DNA of 64,000 bases from assembly GCF_030272615.1 (NCBI RefSeq), contig NC_081405.1, forward strand, positions 651,952,920-652,016,919, given 5' to 3'. This document shows, in pieces, positions 20,997 through 32,300 of the stretch. The DNA comes from Cryptomeria japonica. Taxonomy: Eukaryota > Streptophyta > Pinopsida > Cupressales > Cupressaceae. The notes under the pieces are model-generated. The model saw only the letters and a program-made list of their open reading frames with translations, did no database searches and had not been told where the DNA came from. Position 1 is the first letter of the stretch. Each line of letters begins with the position of its first letter. The position numbers and the translations under genes are program-made.

Positions 20997-23086
20997 TTAA
21001 TTACCATTTGGGGGTGGTAACTAATCAAAAATGGATTTGTACTTGGTCTATGCTTCGGTGAGAGTGACAGAGAGTGCATTCTTTACACTATCCATTAAAG
21101 AATTTTGTGCTTGAATATCAGCTAATAATGATATTAAGCCATCTAGAGTGCTTCTGTCTTGTGTAGTAGATAGGGCGGTGGCTCGGTTGATCTATTCTTG
21201 GACAGATGAAAGATGAGGAAGGAATAATGTCTAAAGTGTCATTATGTCCATCCTAATCTTGTGTTCTTCATTTCTTAGGTCCAATTATTGAGCCATGAGC
21301 TGTTGTGTCTTTGTATAAAAATTCTAAATTGAATTTGGCTCTGTGGTCAACTTATTTGAGAGATCCGTGATCTCTTTCTCAATTGCCTCTGTTTTATTTT
21401 TAATGTCTTTAATGAATAAAGAAAATGTGTAGAGTTTCTGAAATAAATAAAGAATGCGCTTGAGTTGAGGAGTCAACTCAGCAATAAATTTGACAAGTTT
21501 AACTTTACCAATAGCTATAGCTTTATGTACCTCTTCTATCATTTTTGCAGTGAGCTCTTTGTCTTTTAGCTTGCTCAAATACTCCAATGCATCGACTCCA
21601 AATGTCTCTATCTTTTTTAGGAGTTCATCCAGTTGAGTGTGGATGGCTGCATCAATTGATACTATAGCTTCAGGTAGCATATCTATTAAGAGTTCTTTCA
21701 CCTTCTGAAGTACCTTATTTTTCTTTTGAATGGCCATTTGCTTCTCTTGTTTGGACTTTGCTTTGCATAGTTCACCGAAATCAATGAGTGCTTGCCCCTT
21801 TAATTTTGATATGTGTACATTGGGCAACACTATTGGTTTTGACAAATCAACTTTAAAACTATGCTTTTTCATCTTCGTTTCTTTACCTTTCACTGATGGA
21901 ACTAAGACAATGGCTTGTGAGGCTTGATGACCCCCGATAGGTTGCTCGGTAGAGGCAACATTTTGATCGGTTTCTTTAGCCTCTGTAGATTCCTTTGGTG
22001 TCTCGGTACTTAGTGTCTCAGTTGCAACATTCTCAATGCTAGAAGGTGCTTGAGATGTTTGTTCTTGAGTAGTACCTTCTCCTATTGTAGACTTGAGACC
22101 TTTGGTGCCTTGATCTGTGTCATGAGGGGTTTCGGTTGAGATAGGTTGCTTGACCAATGGAGAAGGCTGAACTTGCTCCAAGACTGATTCACTAGATACA
22201 AGTTTTGCATATGCATTGCCTTCTATCATTTCCTATTCCAGTGCCTCTGTATCCATGACATCTTCATCTATTTGAATGGTGTTAGCAGGGTCCTTCTTGG
22301 TAACATCAGGATCTTGCTCAGTGACATCAACAATTTCAATTTCAGCTTGCTCACCGACATCCTTGATTTTAAAGATTTCTTGCCACTTTTCTTTTGTCTC
22401 ATTTTCAACTTCAATGTATAGCCCATTCATCAGTTTTAAGGCTCTTTGTTTGATAAGAAACTTTGAGTTGTAGGTTGTCAAATGTTCTTTTATTTCAGCT
22501 ACTGACATGTCAAGAAATAGATGAACCAGACTTCTTTCTCTGATTTGTTTCTCTAAATCCATTGCATACTTCCACCTATCATCAATATGCAAGTAAAGTT
22601 CATTTGGAAGTGACCTTCCTAGTTCCAATGGAGCTAACCAGAATTTTAGAAGTGTGCAGATGACAGCTTCTTCAATTTGTCTCTTCTCATCATTATTTCT
22701 AGTTTCATACTTTACATATGTGAATGAACCAAATCCTCCATATTCATTCAGATTAGCACAAAAGTTTTCAACACTATGTACATTTACCTTCTTGCTTTTG
22801 ACAATCTGAAATTTGCTTGCATCCTCTGATTCGGTATTGGTAGACGCTTTTGCCAAAATGAGTCTCCGAGTAGATTTCTTGTAGGTCTTTGTTACCTTGG
22901 GAGCAGTAACACTTTTTGTTTTCTTACTCGGTGAAGCTGCAGATGCTCTAGTGTTAGGTCGCTTTGGAGGTGGAGTCAGTGAGGCCTTTGATGTGTCTTG
23001 TTTCTTTCTCTTCAACACTTTTCCCTTAGGCAATTCAGTGCTTAGTGTTATTGCTTCCTCTTGGGCTTCAGATTCCTCTTCGGTAA
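20997..23086 (-). pseudogene. Accessory coiled-coil protein gene of A2 (best family A copy)
   Basis: One minus-strand frame runs from the LTR junction at 23086 to TAA 20997-20999. The main open part is split only by TAG 22233-22235, at the same place as TAG 773 in A1. The N-terminus is acidic and then strongly basic with Pro and Ser (about 22890-23060). The shared domain (about 22370-22700) has Ile-Glu-Glu-Ala-Val, Leu-Pro-Asn-Glu-Leu-Tyr, Arg-Glu-Arg-Ser-Leu-Val and Leu-Met-Asn-Gly blocks. After a Thr/Glu linker comes a coiled coil (about 21330-21870). The tail to 20997 holds several TAGs. No ATG lies upstream of the conserved part in frame, which suggests N-terminal loss. The function is unknown. 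Confidence 0.8.
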
Positions 23087-24202
23087 TGTACTGAGAGGGG
23101 AGGGGTGAATCAGCACTTCAAAACTTTTCTTCAATAATAACTTTACTGTTATGCATAAACCGAATAGTGCAGTAACATAATATAAAGCTAAAACAAATAG
23201 ATAACAATCATACATGATTTACTCCATAACACATATATTTTGGTTACATAGAAACTCTTGGTTAGAGAGAAAAACTACGGTGGGGATGACACCCACAACT
23301 TCACTACTACAATAATAAAAAGCACTCGGTTAGAGCTACATGTTTAGCTATTTCTGATAGCTTACCCTGTTAGGAGTAACAAGATCTATTAGATCTACCT
23401 TGCTAAAGGATTTTACAACACTTAATCTAAATGCTACACCTGGTTAGAGGCTTTACAATTTATAGGCTTGATTAGAGTCTTTTACCCTATTAAAGGTTTC
23501 TCTTACAACTTCAAAAATATTACAATAAATCATTACAAATATCTACAAGTTTACATCTGGAATGTTATAGAAGATTCTATGTGCTCAGAATAGATTACCT
23601 TGCTTATAGCATACCTCGATAACCCATATAGTAACTTGGTAAACCCTTCTGTTTACTCTGTTCTTTGACTGTTCTCTGAAAACCTTCTCAGTGACCTCTA
23701 TGTCTCTATAATAGTCTTCTTACACTCATGCACACACACCTTTTGATTCTTAACTCATGTTGTATAAATAGATCTCTTATGTCAGTGATCCATTTATTGC
23801 TTTGATCTTACAAATATGATTTATCAAATGAATAACCATGCAAGATATTTCATTGGTTAGATGACCTCAAAATCATACACAATCTTTAAGTGCAATTTCC
23901 AATGTAATAACGGTTCTATGTGCCTTGATCTTGTAACACGTTTTCATAAGTATGTGTAGGTTTAATGAATCTGGTAACACATTTAACTTGGTGTATATCA
24001 ACTCGGTGTGTCATCTTTGTTACTCGGTAGACATGGAATGATACTTAGTAGACAGTTTGGTTTAAACTATGCTCTAAGACTACTTTCTTCTGTAACCGAC
24101 TAGACTGTGCATACCGACAAAATATCTTGGTAGTAGTAACCGACTAGAGTATATAGAATAAATTTGAACATAAAACTAATGGCAACTTGATAAGTAGTAA
24201 CA
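23087..24202 (-). repeat. 5' LTR of A2, lacking its last 25 bases
   Basis: On the plus strand it runs TGTACTGAGAGGGG ... AGTAACA. The segment corresponding to 19487-19511 of the other LTR is absent, and accessory coding sequence follows directly. Confidence 0.88.
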
Positions 24203-24985
24203 ACACTGACATCAATACTTCAAGAAAGCCAATATCAAGGAAGACTTATTTAGTAAATCATTTTGTAATTATTGTCAAGGCCAACATTGAATATCTCTTG
24301 TAAATGCATTTTAAGCCAATGTAAGGCATATCATGTGTAATATGTATATAAGTTAGTCTGCTAGGTTAATTTAAGCGATGATGGTATTGTGATGGAATAG
24401 AGATAGACATATATAGGTATAGCAGAAATGTGAGATGCAAAATATATGTATGGAGATCATTTTTGTATGCGAACATTATATCATGGAATGATCTACAACT
24501 AGCTTGGAAAGAATTCTTGGAGGAGAAGTAATACCGATAACAGTTCAAGTTTGTGAACTAGTACAGAGTAGAACTAGAACCGAAACTCTATCTAGCATAG
24601 CAGATGCATTCTTGTGTTCATTTTTAGTAATTTACTTTGGCAGAAAGCTTGTAGTCAGTGAGGGTCTTTAGTGATGAGCAGTATGCTCTAGGCAATGTGC
24701 CTTCTTGCAAGTGCAAGCCCCTATATTATGTAATATCTTTTCATATGGCCAGTGAACTGATATTGTGGGTCACGAATCCCACCATGGTTTTTCCTCATTG
24801 AGTTTTTCCATGTATAGATTATGTGTGTTATGGTTTTCATATATGTGGATGGTTAATTTGCTTCTTGTTATATTCTTATTTATTTACTGGTGCATACATG
24901 CATGGTTTAGAAAGTTAAAAATTGTTCATTTTGGAAAAACACTGATTCAACCCCCCCCCCTTCTTAGTGTTCTTAGATCTCAACA
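24203..24985 (+). repeat. 5' LTR of element D, right piece
   Basis: It continues the D LTR after A2 and ends TCTCAACA. A TATA-like TATATAAG (about 24345-24352), a diverged R-region core (about 24676) and the C-rich box (about 24950-24962) are present. Confidence 0.9.
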
Positions 24986-24987
24986 AT

Positions 24988-24999
24988 TGGTTTTAGAGC
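24988..24999 (+). other. Primer binding site of element D
   Basis: TGGTTTTAGAGC lies two bases after the LTR end. It matches TGGTATCAGAGC at 10 of 12 positions, so priming by initiator Met tRNA is likely. Confidence 0.8.
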
Positions 25000-26187
25000 T
25001 TGGTACCTCAAAAGAAGTTTAATAGCTTGAGGAAGATCCTAAAACTGAAATCTTTGAACATGGCCATGGAGAAGCAACTTAAGATTGCTCTTGAGGATTA
25101 TGATGTTGAAATGATGAAGAAATTGAAATTGCAAGAAGAATTGAATTCTACAAATGAATTCATTCTTATCCTACAAGAAAGGTTATCATCTGCTCAAGCC
25201 AAGAGAAAAGAACTTTTGCAACAACCAGATGATGAGGAGAAGAATGCTCTTAAGGAACAATGTTAGAAACTAAGTCAAGCAAACATGCTCATGAAAAATG
25301 AAATGCAACATATGACCATGAGGTTATCAAAAGATATTAAGGATAGAAAGAAGAAGGAAGATAATATTGTTTTATCTCTGAAGAACAAGTTTGATGAATG
25401 TGGGAGATTGACTCATGAGGATAATCTATTGAGGATTGATTTGGAACACTCCCAAAATCATGAACAAGAACTTGAAAGACAAGTAACTACTCTAAGAGAT
25501 GATCTAACTACTACAAGTGATTATAAAGAGAAGTTTAGGATCAGTGCTACACAGCTAGATGACTTATTGAAAAGATAAAGATAGATTGAAGATTCTAGAG
25601 GACTTGGATTTTTACAAGGTGAAAGCTTCGGTACTGCTAATAAAGATCAGACAATCGGTATGTAGAACTCATCAGAATAGAGGAAACCGGTAAGGCAATC
25701 TAATGCTTATAAATTCAATGGTAGATGTTTTGTTTGTAGTAAATTTGGGCATATGGTTAAACAATGTAGAAATAAGGCAAATCAAAACTACAATTTTGTT
25801 CCCGGTCAATGCACAAACTGCAAGAAATATGATCATAGATGAGAAGATTGTAGAATGAATGTTAAATGTCATGCATGTGGAGAGTTTGGATATTTTGCTA
25901 ATCATTGTAGGTCAAGAAATAATAATACCGGATATGTCAAAGCAATTCAGAAGAACAATGTTACATGTTGTGCATGCAATAAAATAGGTCATATTGCTAA
26001 GTATTGCAAAAGATCGACTCAATCGACTAATAATGAGAAAGGAAAGTAGAAGGTAGATGAAATACAACAAGATCACACCAAGAGATGGGTTAGAAAATAT
26101 GAAGAACAAAGTGGAGATGGATCTATACCGGCAAATCCACCGGTAGAACAGGGTATTCCTCCACTTGACAAGAAATTCCACCGATAA
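25000..26187 (+). pseudogene. Element D Gag-like protein: coiled coil plus four zinc knuckles
   Basis: One frame covers the whole span to TAA 26185-26187, with decay stops at 25264, 25576, 25582, about 25666, about 25678, about 25840 and 26047. The first 190 residues are Leu/Lys/Glu-rich and coiled-coil-like; the natural start may be the ATG near 25060. Four knuckles follow: Cys-x2-Cys-x4-His-x4-Cys at 25726-25767, one at about 25820-25855, one at about 25870-25910 in which His is replaced by Tyr, and one at about 25970-26010. Copia Gags usually have one knuckle. The element E gene (37857-39087) has the same layout and a similar Trp-Val-Arg-containing tail. Likely role: RNA binding and particle formation. 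Confidence 0.82.
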
Positions 26188-26540
26188 CTGAGGCATAAGC
26201 CTTAGGGGTTGGCAAAGTCACTGCTAAATTTTGATATTACCCTGGAAGAGATCTAAGGAGATCTAGAGAAATGTGTTCATCATCGATGAAGGTTACCATG
26301 ACACATAACTATGAAATTGACATCCGTAGGATTGTTGGTGAAGCATTCATTACAAAAAGTTAGGGTTTTTATTCATTGATAAAAGAGGGTAAGTGAATTC
26401 ATTTTCACTCACTGAGCATTCAAGAAATTAGAGTGAAGTAAAGGCGAATTAAGAGCGAGCAAAGCATTGAGAGAGGATTTCAAGCAATTATCTAAAGTAC
26501 TCAATTGTCCACCGACATTCACTTTCAGGTTTTGTTCGAC
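26188..26540 (+). other. Leader-like spacer before the accessory gene of D
   Basis: No gene is seen. It contains GCATTCATTACAAAAAGTTAGGGTTTTT (about 26334-26360), matched in element E at about 37805-37825. It also has a donor-like GGTAAGTG (about 26388) and an acceptor-like CACTTTCAG (about 26521-26528), 13 bases before the ATG at 26541. This resembles a plant 5' leader with a telo-box-like TTAGGGTTT and a small intron. That reading is inference. Confidence 0.45.
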
Positions 26541-29500
26541 ATGGAATTTGGATCTTCAGCACCTACTTTTATTGCAAATCCCACCGTTGTCGAAGTCAAG
26601 GATAGGTTAAGGCCAGTCTTTAAGGAGGTTCCTGAAATTGCCAAGAAGGAAGACTCCACGGGAGCATTTTCTAGGGTTCCCAATGGAGTAATGTATGTTG
26701 AAGATGTGAGAGCATACATTCACTACACTCTTGAGGATTTGGGTAGTAAACATATCAAAAGCATGTATCAATTAGTAATACTAGAAGACTAGACCATTAA
26801 ACCAAAATTCAAAGCAATTTAGGATCTAGGGTTAACCAGTTTTCTGTACATACCAGAATTCAAGGATGAGGTGATCAGATACATTCTAAGAAGGCTTCAT
26901 AATGAATTCATTTGGCTAGATAGGCCTTACTGTTGGTATTTTGGTATAGTTTTGTTATTGATGTCAACACCTACTAAACACTTATCAACTTTGGCACTTT
27001 GGAGTATCAGCAACATTCACTGGCAAGCAAGTGACTTATGCATAGTCATCAATATCTAGTACACCGGCAAGATAAAATGATCACCGACACTTGGAAGGGC
27101 ATGGAAAACACTTGGTTATGTCGAAGACATCATGTGGACACTTTATCTTGAAGTTTTGTTTATTGGTATATTCGTATTTGCATATTTGTTGTTACCGGCA
27201 AATAGGTCTAGGTTACACCAATAGGTTTATCTTTTCCAAATCAGAATGGCACGCTATAGAGATGACTTATTTTTGTTGTAAATGCATTGAACCGACATAT
27301 TGAATTAGTTATTGCATCAGGTATTAATTGGTTTGTAAATTAATTTTATTGTATTATCCTTAGAGCCGACCTACTAAAATTGGTCCTAGGGTATGGTATA
27401 AATGTAAGATCTTATTTATAAGATCAAGTGTGGAATGCAAAAAAGGATTGTGTGAAGGTATATGTGAGAATAAGTAGAGCTATACACATAGACATCATTT
27501 GAAGGTTGAAGGAGGGTTTTTGTGAAGACAATCAAAACTACACTAGTACTGAATCCAGCATATGAAGATGTTATTTTGAGCAGTACATTCTTATTGGATT
27601 TATCCATCCAATTTTGGTCAGTGTGACTCCTATTTTGTGATTGAGCAGTGAGCTCTAGGCGCTTGGCCTTTCTACATGTGTAGACCCCATTTGTATACAC
27701 TTACTATCTGCAGTAGTATCATCTGATTGTGGGTAAGGTTTCCCATCGTGGTTTTTCCCCTTACAGGGTTTCCACGTACAAATATTGGTGTTATGTGTTG
27801 TGGATGACTTTGTCTTTTTGTTTCATGCATTAATCCTTACCGGTATTGCAATTAACTGTTAAAACTATCTACCAGCATATTAGATTGGTTTGCCGGTATT
27901 AAGCATTAAGTTGGTTTAATTGTTTTTGGTTTGAATTTGTTAGACAACTAATTCACCCCCCCTCTTAGTTGTCTCTGGGACCTAGCACTTACATGATCAC
28001 AAAGGAGGTAATTCAGGCTATCACCGGCTTGCCCAGGGTTGGACAAAAACTTGGCAAGAAAATTTCTAATGTAGAGGTAAAAAAAGCTCACTAGTTTTGC
28101 ATCTGATAGCAGATCAATGAGGATAAGTACAATCACTGACACAAACATAAAGTTTTCAAGCATGATCATAGGATACAAGGTAACTCAATCCAACTGACTG
28201 AATTTTGTTCATGCATTCATGCTGCATATCAAATGCTAAGGAATAATGTGAAGTATGCTTTATGTGAATGGATGAGGAGTGAATTAATGCTAAACCTTAC
28301 TAAGATCAAAGGAACCAAGAAAGGTACCTTCAAATATGGAAACTTAATTGTTTGTTTAATGCTTTGCTTCTTGAATGAGCTACCTAGTTTAGGAAAGAAG
28401 CAATGGGATCATTACATACCGCTAGGTATGTAGATCAAGATAGCTATCACCGGTCTTGGAATTGACAGAGATAAGAAACTTTGGGGGTATTTTAAGACTT
28501 TTCAAGAAAAAATGAGGAAAAGGGAGAGAATTTCAAAGAGTATTATGGAGAATTTCTCCACTAACATATGTTTCATGATGAAAATTGATGAAACTCTCAT
28601 GGAAGCAGTTGAACCTAGGCAAATCTGGATTACTAAGCTTGGATATGAGTTAGATGATAGTATATTTGAACTTTATGCAAAAAGGTTATTAGATGCCCCA
28701 TTAGATGATAAGACAGAACACTTTGGTAGATCAGGAGAGAAGGCACTTGAAGTGAAAACCAGTTTTAATAGGAAAAGAAGAGAAAATAAAATAGAAAAGA
28801 TGTCTACATATGTACAAGATGTTCTTTATAAGATAGGCACTCACCTGGGTTTCAAATCAAAATAGGTAGTCAAATTGACAAAGGTTGCTACTAAAGAATC
28901 CACAAGTACACATTTCCCCAATCACTTCTGACTCTAACTCTGAGGATAATGAGCCTCTGGCTTTTAGAAGGGTGCAAAAGAAGAATGCGGTAAAACCACT
29001 AGTAGAGAAACAAAAGGCAAAACCTAGGAGGAGACTTGTTAGAAAGGCAGCTCAGCCTACTGTACCTCCACCATAGGTAAAGAAGCCTATGAAGAAGAGG
29101 AAACTAGTCACACTAGCAACCACAAGCAAAAAGCAGAAGGGTGATGATACTGGAACTGGTAAGACAACAATAACCTATGCTGAAATTATTGATGAAGTTA
29201 CAAAAGATGGAATATTAAAGACTATATCAAAGTATTATGAAGATTTTGAAGAAAATGAGCAAAGTGAATTAGAAGAGGCTATTTTACTGTATATAGACAT
29301 ATATAAGAAAGCCTTAGTTGAAGTTTTGAAGGAGATACCTTTATCCCTGTATAATAAACTTGAGGCTAGAAGACTTGATGCTATGAAGAGGGATAGGGAA
29401 ATCAAGGAAGTTTCACTTTTGGAACAATGTGGTACTATAAATAATGAAGAGATGAAAAGATGTATAGATACTGCCAATAGGACAATTTTCAGTAGTAAAA

Positions 29501-30706
29501 ACCGGCAGATAAGCCTTATGATGGGAAGAGTAAATGAGGTGATAAATGAGACAAGTAAGGGATGGACAAAATTCTTTCAAAAAAACCCACACTTTCTCAC
29601 ATCTAAAGAGGAATTCGCAAAGGAAAGGGTATTTTGGGCAGTTCAACTCCAGTTTTGGCACAACTACAATTGACAGTTAAAGAGAGTGTACAGTATGTAC
29701 CAACATAGATAAATTCTGAGCAAGAGAATGTACACGACATTGGAAACACCGTGGATGATACTCCACTAGTAGTAACCGATACTGCACAAAGTGGCGAAGC
29801 CACCTATGTAATAGAGGTTGAGATGGACAAGGTAAAATCAACTGAGTCCATACCGATATGTAAAATTCATTCCCCGATAAGAGTTTTGGCAATTGACACT
29901 TCTCAGGTTGAGAAGAAATACATCTCTGAGTTAAGTCCAACAGAATTAATGATGATGGCCACTCAAAAATTGCTAAAGGAAGGAACTATAGACAAAGGGT
30001 TAATTGATCAATTGGTATGTGTACTACATAGAATAATGCCTAACTGTCAAATTGAGGATGGAGCAAGCCCTTCCGATAAGCTCAAGGCTTTAACATAGCA
30101 CATATCAAATAATTTTCAATCTTTGAGACAAATTGTAGATCGACAGGCTTTGGACAGTTTCTCTATAGCTAAAAGAGAAGCTTTTGATCAACTCATAGAA
30201 ACTGGGAAGAATAAAATAGAAGACAAGCTTATTTCCATTGAATTATTTTTAAAACAATGTACTAATATCTACAGAGTATGTTTTAATTTAGGAAATCTTA
30301 CAACCAATGTAGATAGAAAATTGAAAGAGTTATATGACAAAATGGTTAATATTGCTAACTCTTTTGATGGACTAACTGCACTAACTACATCTTTTGTTGG
30401 ACAAATTTGTCCTTGGAGAACCAAGTTTTTTCTTTTGAGAAGGAGAAAGATAAAATAATAAAGAGAGCAAGAAATTTAAGAGGATTGGTGAGCCCTAGAC
30501 TTGATTCATTGGGTGTTCACAAGAAATAATGCATGGATATGCTAGAAAAACCGACACTGGTAGATACTGAGGAGAAGGAATCACTTGCCCACTTACTCTG
30601 TGGACTTGCATTGGTATCTGATACTTTCAAATCAGGTTGGGACACGTATCTTCAATTGCTACAAAAGGCATACCCAGAAATCCTAAAGATGACTAAGCTC
30701 AAGTGA
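26541..30706 (+). pseudogene. Element D accessory protein gene, about 1,035 codons, interrupted by solo LTR K
   Basis: It starts at ATG 26541 and ends at TGA 30704-30706. The frame is kept across K (26930 to 27993) and changes near 28870, 29673 and 30440. Part 1 (26541-28865) has Glu-Asp-Val-Arg-Ala-Tyr-Ile-His, Phe-Ile-Trp-Leu-Asp-Arg-Pro-Tyr, Ile-Thr-Lys-Glu-Val-Ile and Lys-Tyr-Gly-Asn-Leu-Ile-Val-Cys-Leu blocks; E shares it, A and B lack it. Part 2 is an acidic then basic linker (28900-29150). Part 3 is the shared 130-residue domain (29165-29580). Part 4 is a coiled coil (29900-30700). Part 1 faintly recalls uncharacterised 'putative plant transposon protein' domains. The biochemical role is unknown. 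Confidence 0.8.
26931..27987 (+). repeat. Solo LTR K, family of element X
   Basis: It runs TGTTGGTATTTTGG ... GGGACCTAGCA with CTTAC on both sides (26926-26930 and 27988-27992). It matches the LTRs of element X in the opposite orientation. The R-region core is at 27643-27660, the TATA-like TATAAATG at about 27397-27404 and the C-rich box near 27954. A solo LTR is what remains after recombination between two LTRs. Confidence 0.93.
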
Positions 30707-30892
30707 CACTAATGGTATTCTTTCATTCTTTTATTCTTTCACCAGTCTTTGGCATTAATGTCAAAGGGGGAATATATACATATGTGAAAAATATCAAAGA
30801 AAATATTATTAGATGGAGTATATGGAGTGTATTGATCAAGGGAGCACACTAGCAGAGAATCCATTTTTTACATGAGTGTTGCCATCAATGAC

Positions 30893-30904
30893 AAAGGGGG
30901 AGAT
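30893..30904 (+). other. Polypurine tract of element D
   Basis: AAAGGGGGAGAT precedes TGTTGGCAATTG. It lies inside the loop of a perfect 12-bp inverted repeat (30882-30893 and 30939-30950), whose left arm overlaps the tract by one base. Confidence 0.85.
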
Positions 30905-31816
30905 TGTTGGCAATTGACACTCATTGGATTCATTTTGTTGTCATTGATGGAAACAAGATCTGATGGAAGTCACAAACTGCCACTAGGAGGCATATACTGA
31001 TAGATACCAACATTGGAAGCATTCAGGCCCACATCAACACCGACATCAATACTTCAAGGAAGCCGATATCAAGGAAGATTTATTTAGTAAATCATTTTGT
31101 AATTATTGTCAAGGTCGACTTTGAATATATCTTAAAAATGCATTTTAAGCCAACATAAGGCATATCATGTGTAATAGGTATATAAGGCAGTCTACTAGGT
31201 TAATTTAAGTGATGATGGTATTGTGATGGAATAGAGATAGACATATATAGGTATAGCAGAACTGTGAGATGTGAAATATATGTATGGAGATCATTTTTGA
31301 ATGTGAACATCATATCATTCAATGATCTACAAATATCTTGGAAAGCATTCTTGGAGGAGAAGTAATACTGGTAATAGTTCAAGTTTGTGAATTGGTACAG
31401 AGCAGAACCATAACCAAAACTTTATTTGGCATAGCAAATGCATTCTTGAGTTCATTTTCAGTAATTTACTTTGGGAGAAAGCTTGTAGTCAGTGACGCTC
31501 TTTAGTGATAAGCGGTATTCTCTAGACAATGTGCCTTCCTACAAGTGCAGGCCCCTATTTTATGTAATATCTTTTCATATGGCCAGTGAACTAATATTGT
31601 GGGTCACAATCCCACAATGGTTTTTCATCATTGACATTTTCCATGTATAAATTATCTATGTTATGGTGTTTATTTATGTGGATGGTTTATTTTCTTCTTG
31701 TTATATGCTTATTTTTTTATCGGTACATACATGCATGGTTTAGAAAGTTAAAAAATATTCATTCCAGCAAAACACTGATTCACCCCTCCCCCTCTTAGTG
31801 TTCTCAGATCCCAACA
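30905..31816 (+). repeat. 3' LTR of element D
   Basis: It runs TGTTGGCAATTGAC ... AGATCCCAACA, 912 bp. The second target duplication, ACAAG, follows at 31817-31821. It matches the split 5' LTR except for the simple-repeat expansion there. Confidence 0.92.
31179..31187 (+). promoter_or_regulatory. TATA-like box in the D LTR
   Basis: TATATAAGG lies about 275 bp into the LTR. The 5' LTR keeps the same box at about 24345-24352, the position expected of the LTR promoter. Confidence 0.5.
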
Positions 31817-31821
31817 ACAAG

Positions 31822-32300
31822 AGCTATGTTGATTGAAGGAAATGTTCTGAAGGTCTACTAGAGAGAAGATATTAGAATTGCAGTCTATACATTCAATAGA
31901 GTTCATATCAAAGGTGATACCGATAAGAACTCTTATGAGATTTGGTTGGTCATGTTCCTACTATAAAATAATTCAAGGTTTTTGGTAGCAAATATTATAT
32001 CAAGAGAGATGAAGATATTGGAAAGTTTGATGCTAGAAGTGATGAAGGTATTTTCTTGGGATTTTCTACAAATAGAAAAGCCTATCGATAATATAATAAG
32101 AGATTGAGAAAGATAGTTGAGAGTGCAAGTGTGAAGGTGGATGAAAACCTTGTGCAAGTGTGAAGGTGGATGAAAACCTTGGGAAGGAGATCATAGCTTA
32201 TGATGAAGGTCAACATGTTATTTTAGTTTCTATTCAACCTAAATAGCCTAAGCAGAATGATCCAATAGAGACTACTAATCCAAATGTTGATGTTGCTGGT
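31822..32300 (+). pseudogene. Element C integrase, C-terminal half
   Basis: It resumes the gene cut at 19187: an Arg-Ala-Met-Leu-Ile-Glu-Gly-Asn block, then Ala-Val-Tyr-Thr-Phe-Asn-Arg-Val-His and a Lys-Ile-Phe-Gly-Ser-Lys-type block, with frameshifts. A 29-bp tandem duplication at 32124-32181 adds a further frameshift. The chain continues into the linker before reverse transcriptase. Elements F and I have the same order. Confidence 0.85.

Larger units (their letters stand above)
19487..24202 (-). mobile_element. Element A2: non-autonomous LTR retrotransposon nested in the 5' LTR of D
   Basis: Two LTRs flank one accessory gene on the minus strand. The flanking 5-mers ACACC (19482-19486) and ACACT (24203-24207) fit a target duplication with one mismatch, within the simple repeat of D. 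The 5' LTR lacks its last 25 bases and the primer site; it is joined at TTA directly to accessory coding sequence. The copy is therefore a deletion derivative, or it arose by an unusual route. Confidence 0.88.
19188..31816 (+). mobile_element. Element D: two-gene non-autonomous LTR retrotransposon without pol
   Basis: It runs from TGTTGG to CCAACA with GCAAG/ACAAG as a 5-bp target duplication (one mismatch), inserted in the integrase gene of C. Inside are a primer site, a Gag-like gene with four zinc knuckles, a gene-leader-like spacer, a gene of about 1,035 codons for a coiled-coil accessory protein, a polypurine tract and the 3' LTR. No integrase, reverse transcriptase or RNase H motif was found. 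A2 sits in its 5' LTR and solo LTR K in its second gene. Without these inserts it is about 6.9 kb. Confidence 0.88.

Noticed and set aside
26330-26370. TTAGGGTTTT as telomeric repeat
   Set aside because: There is only one unit; it fits a telo-box-like leader motif and not a telomeric array.
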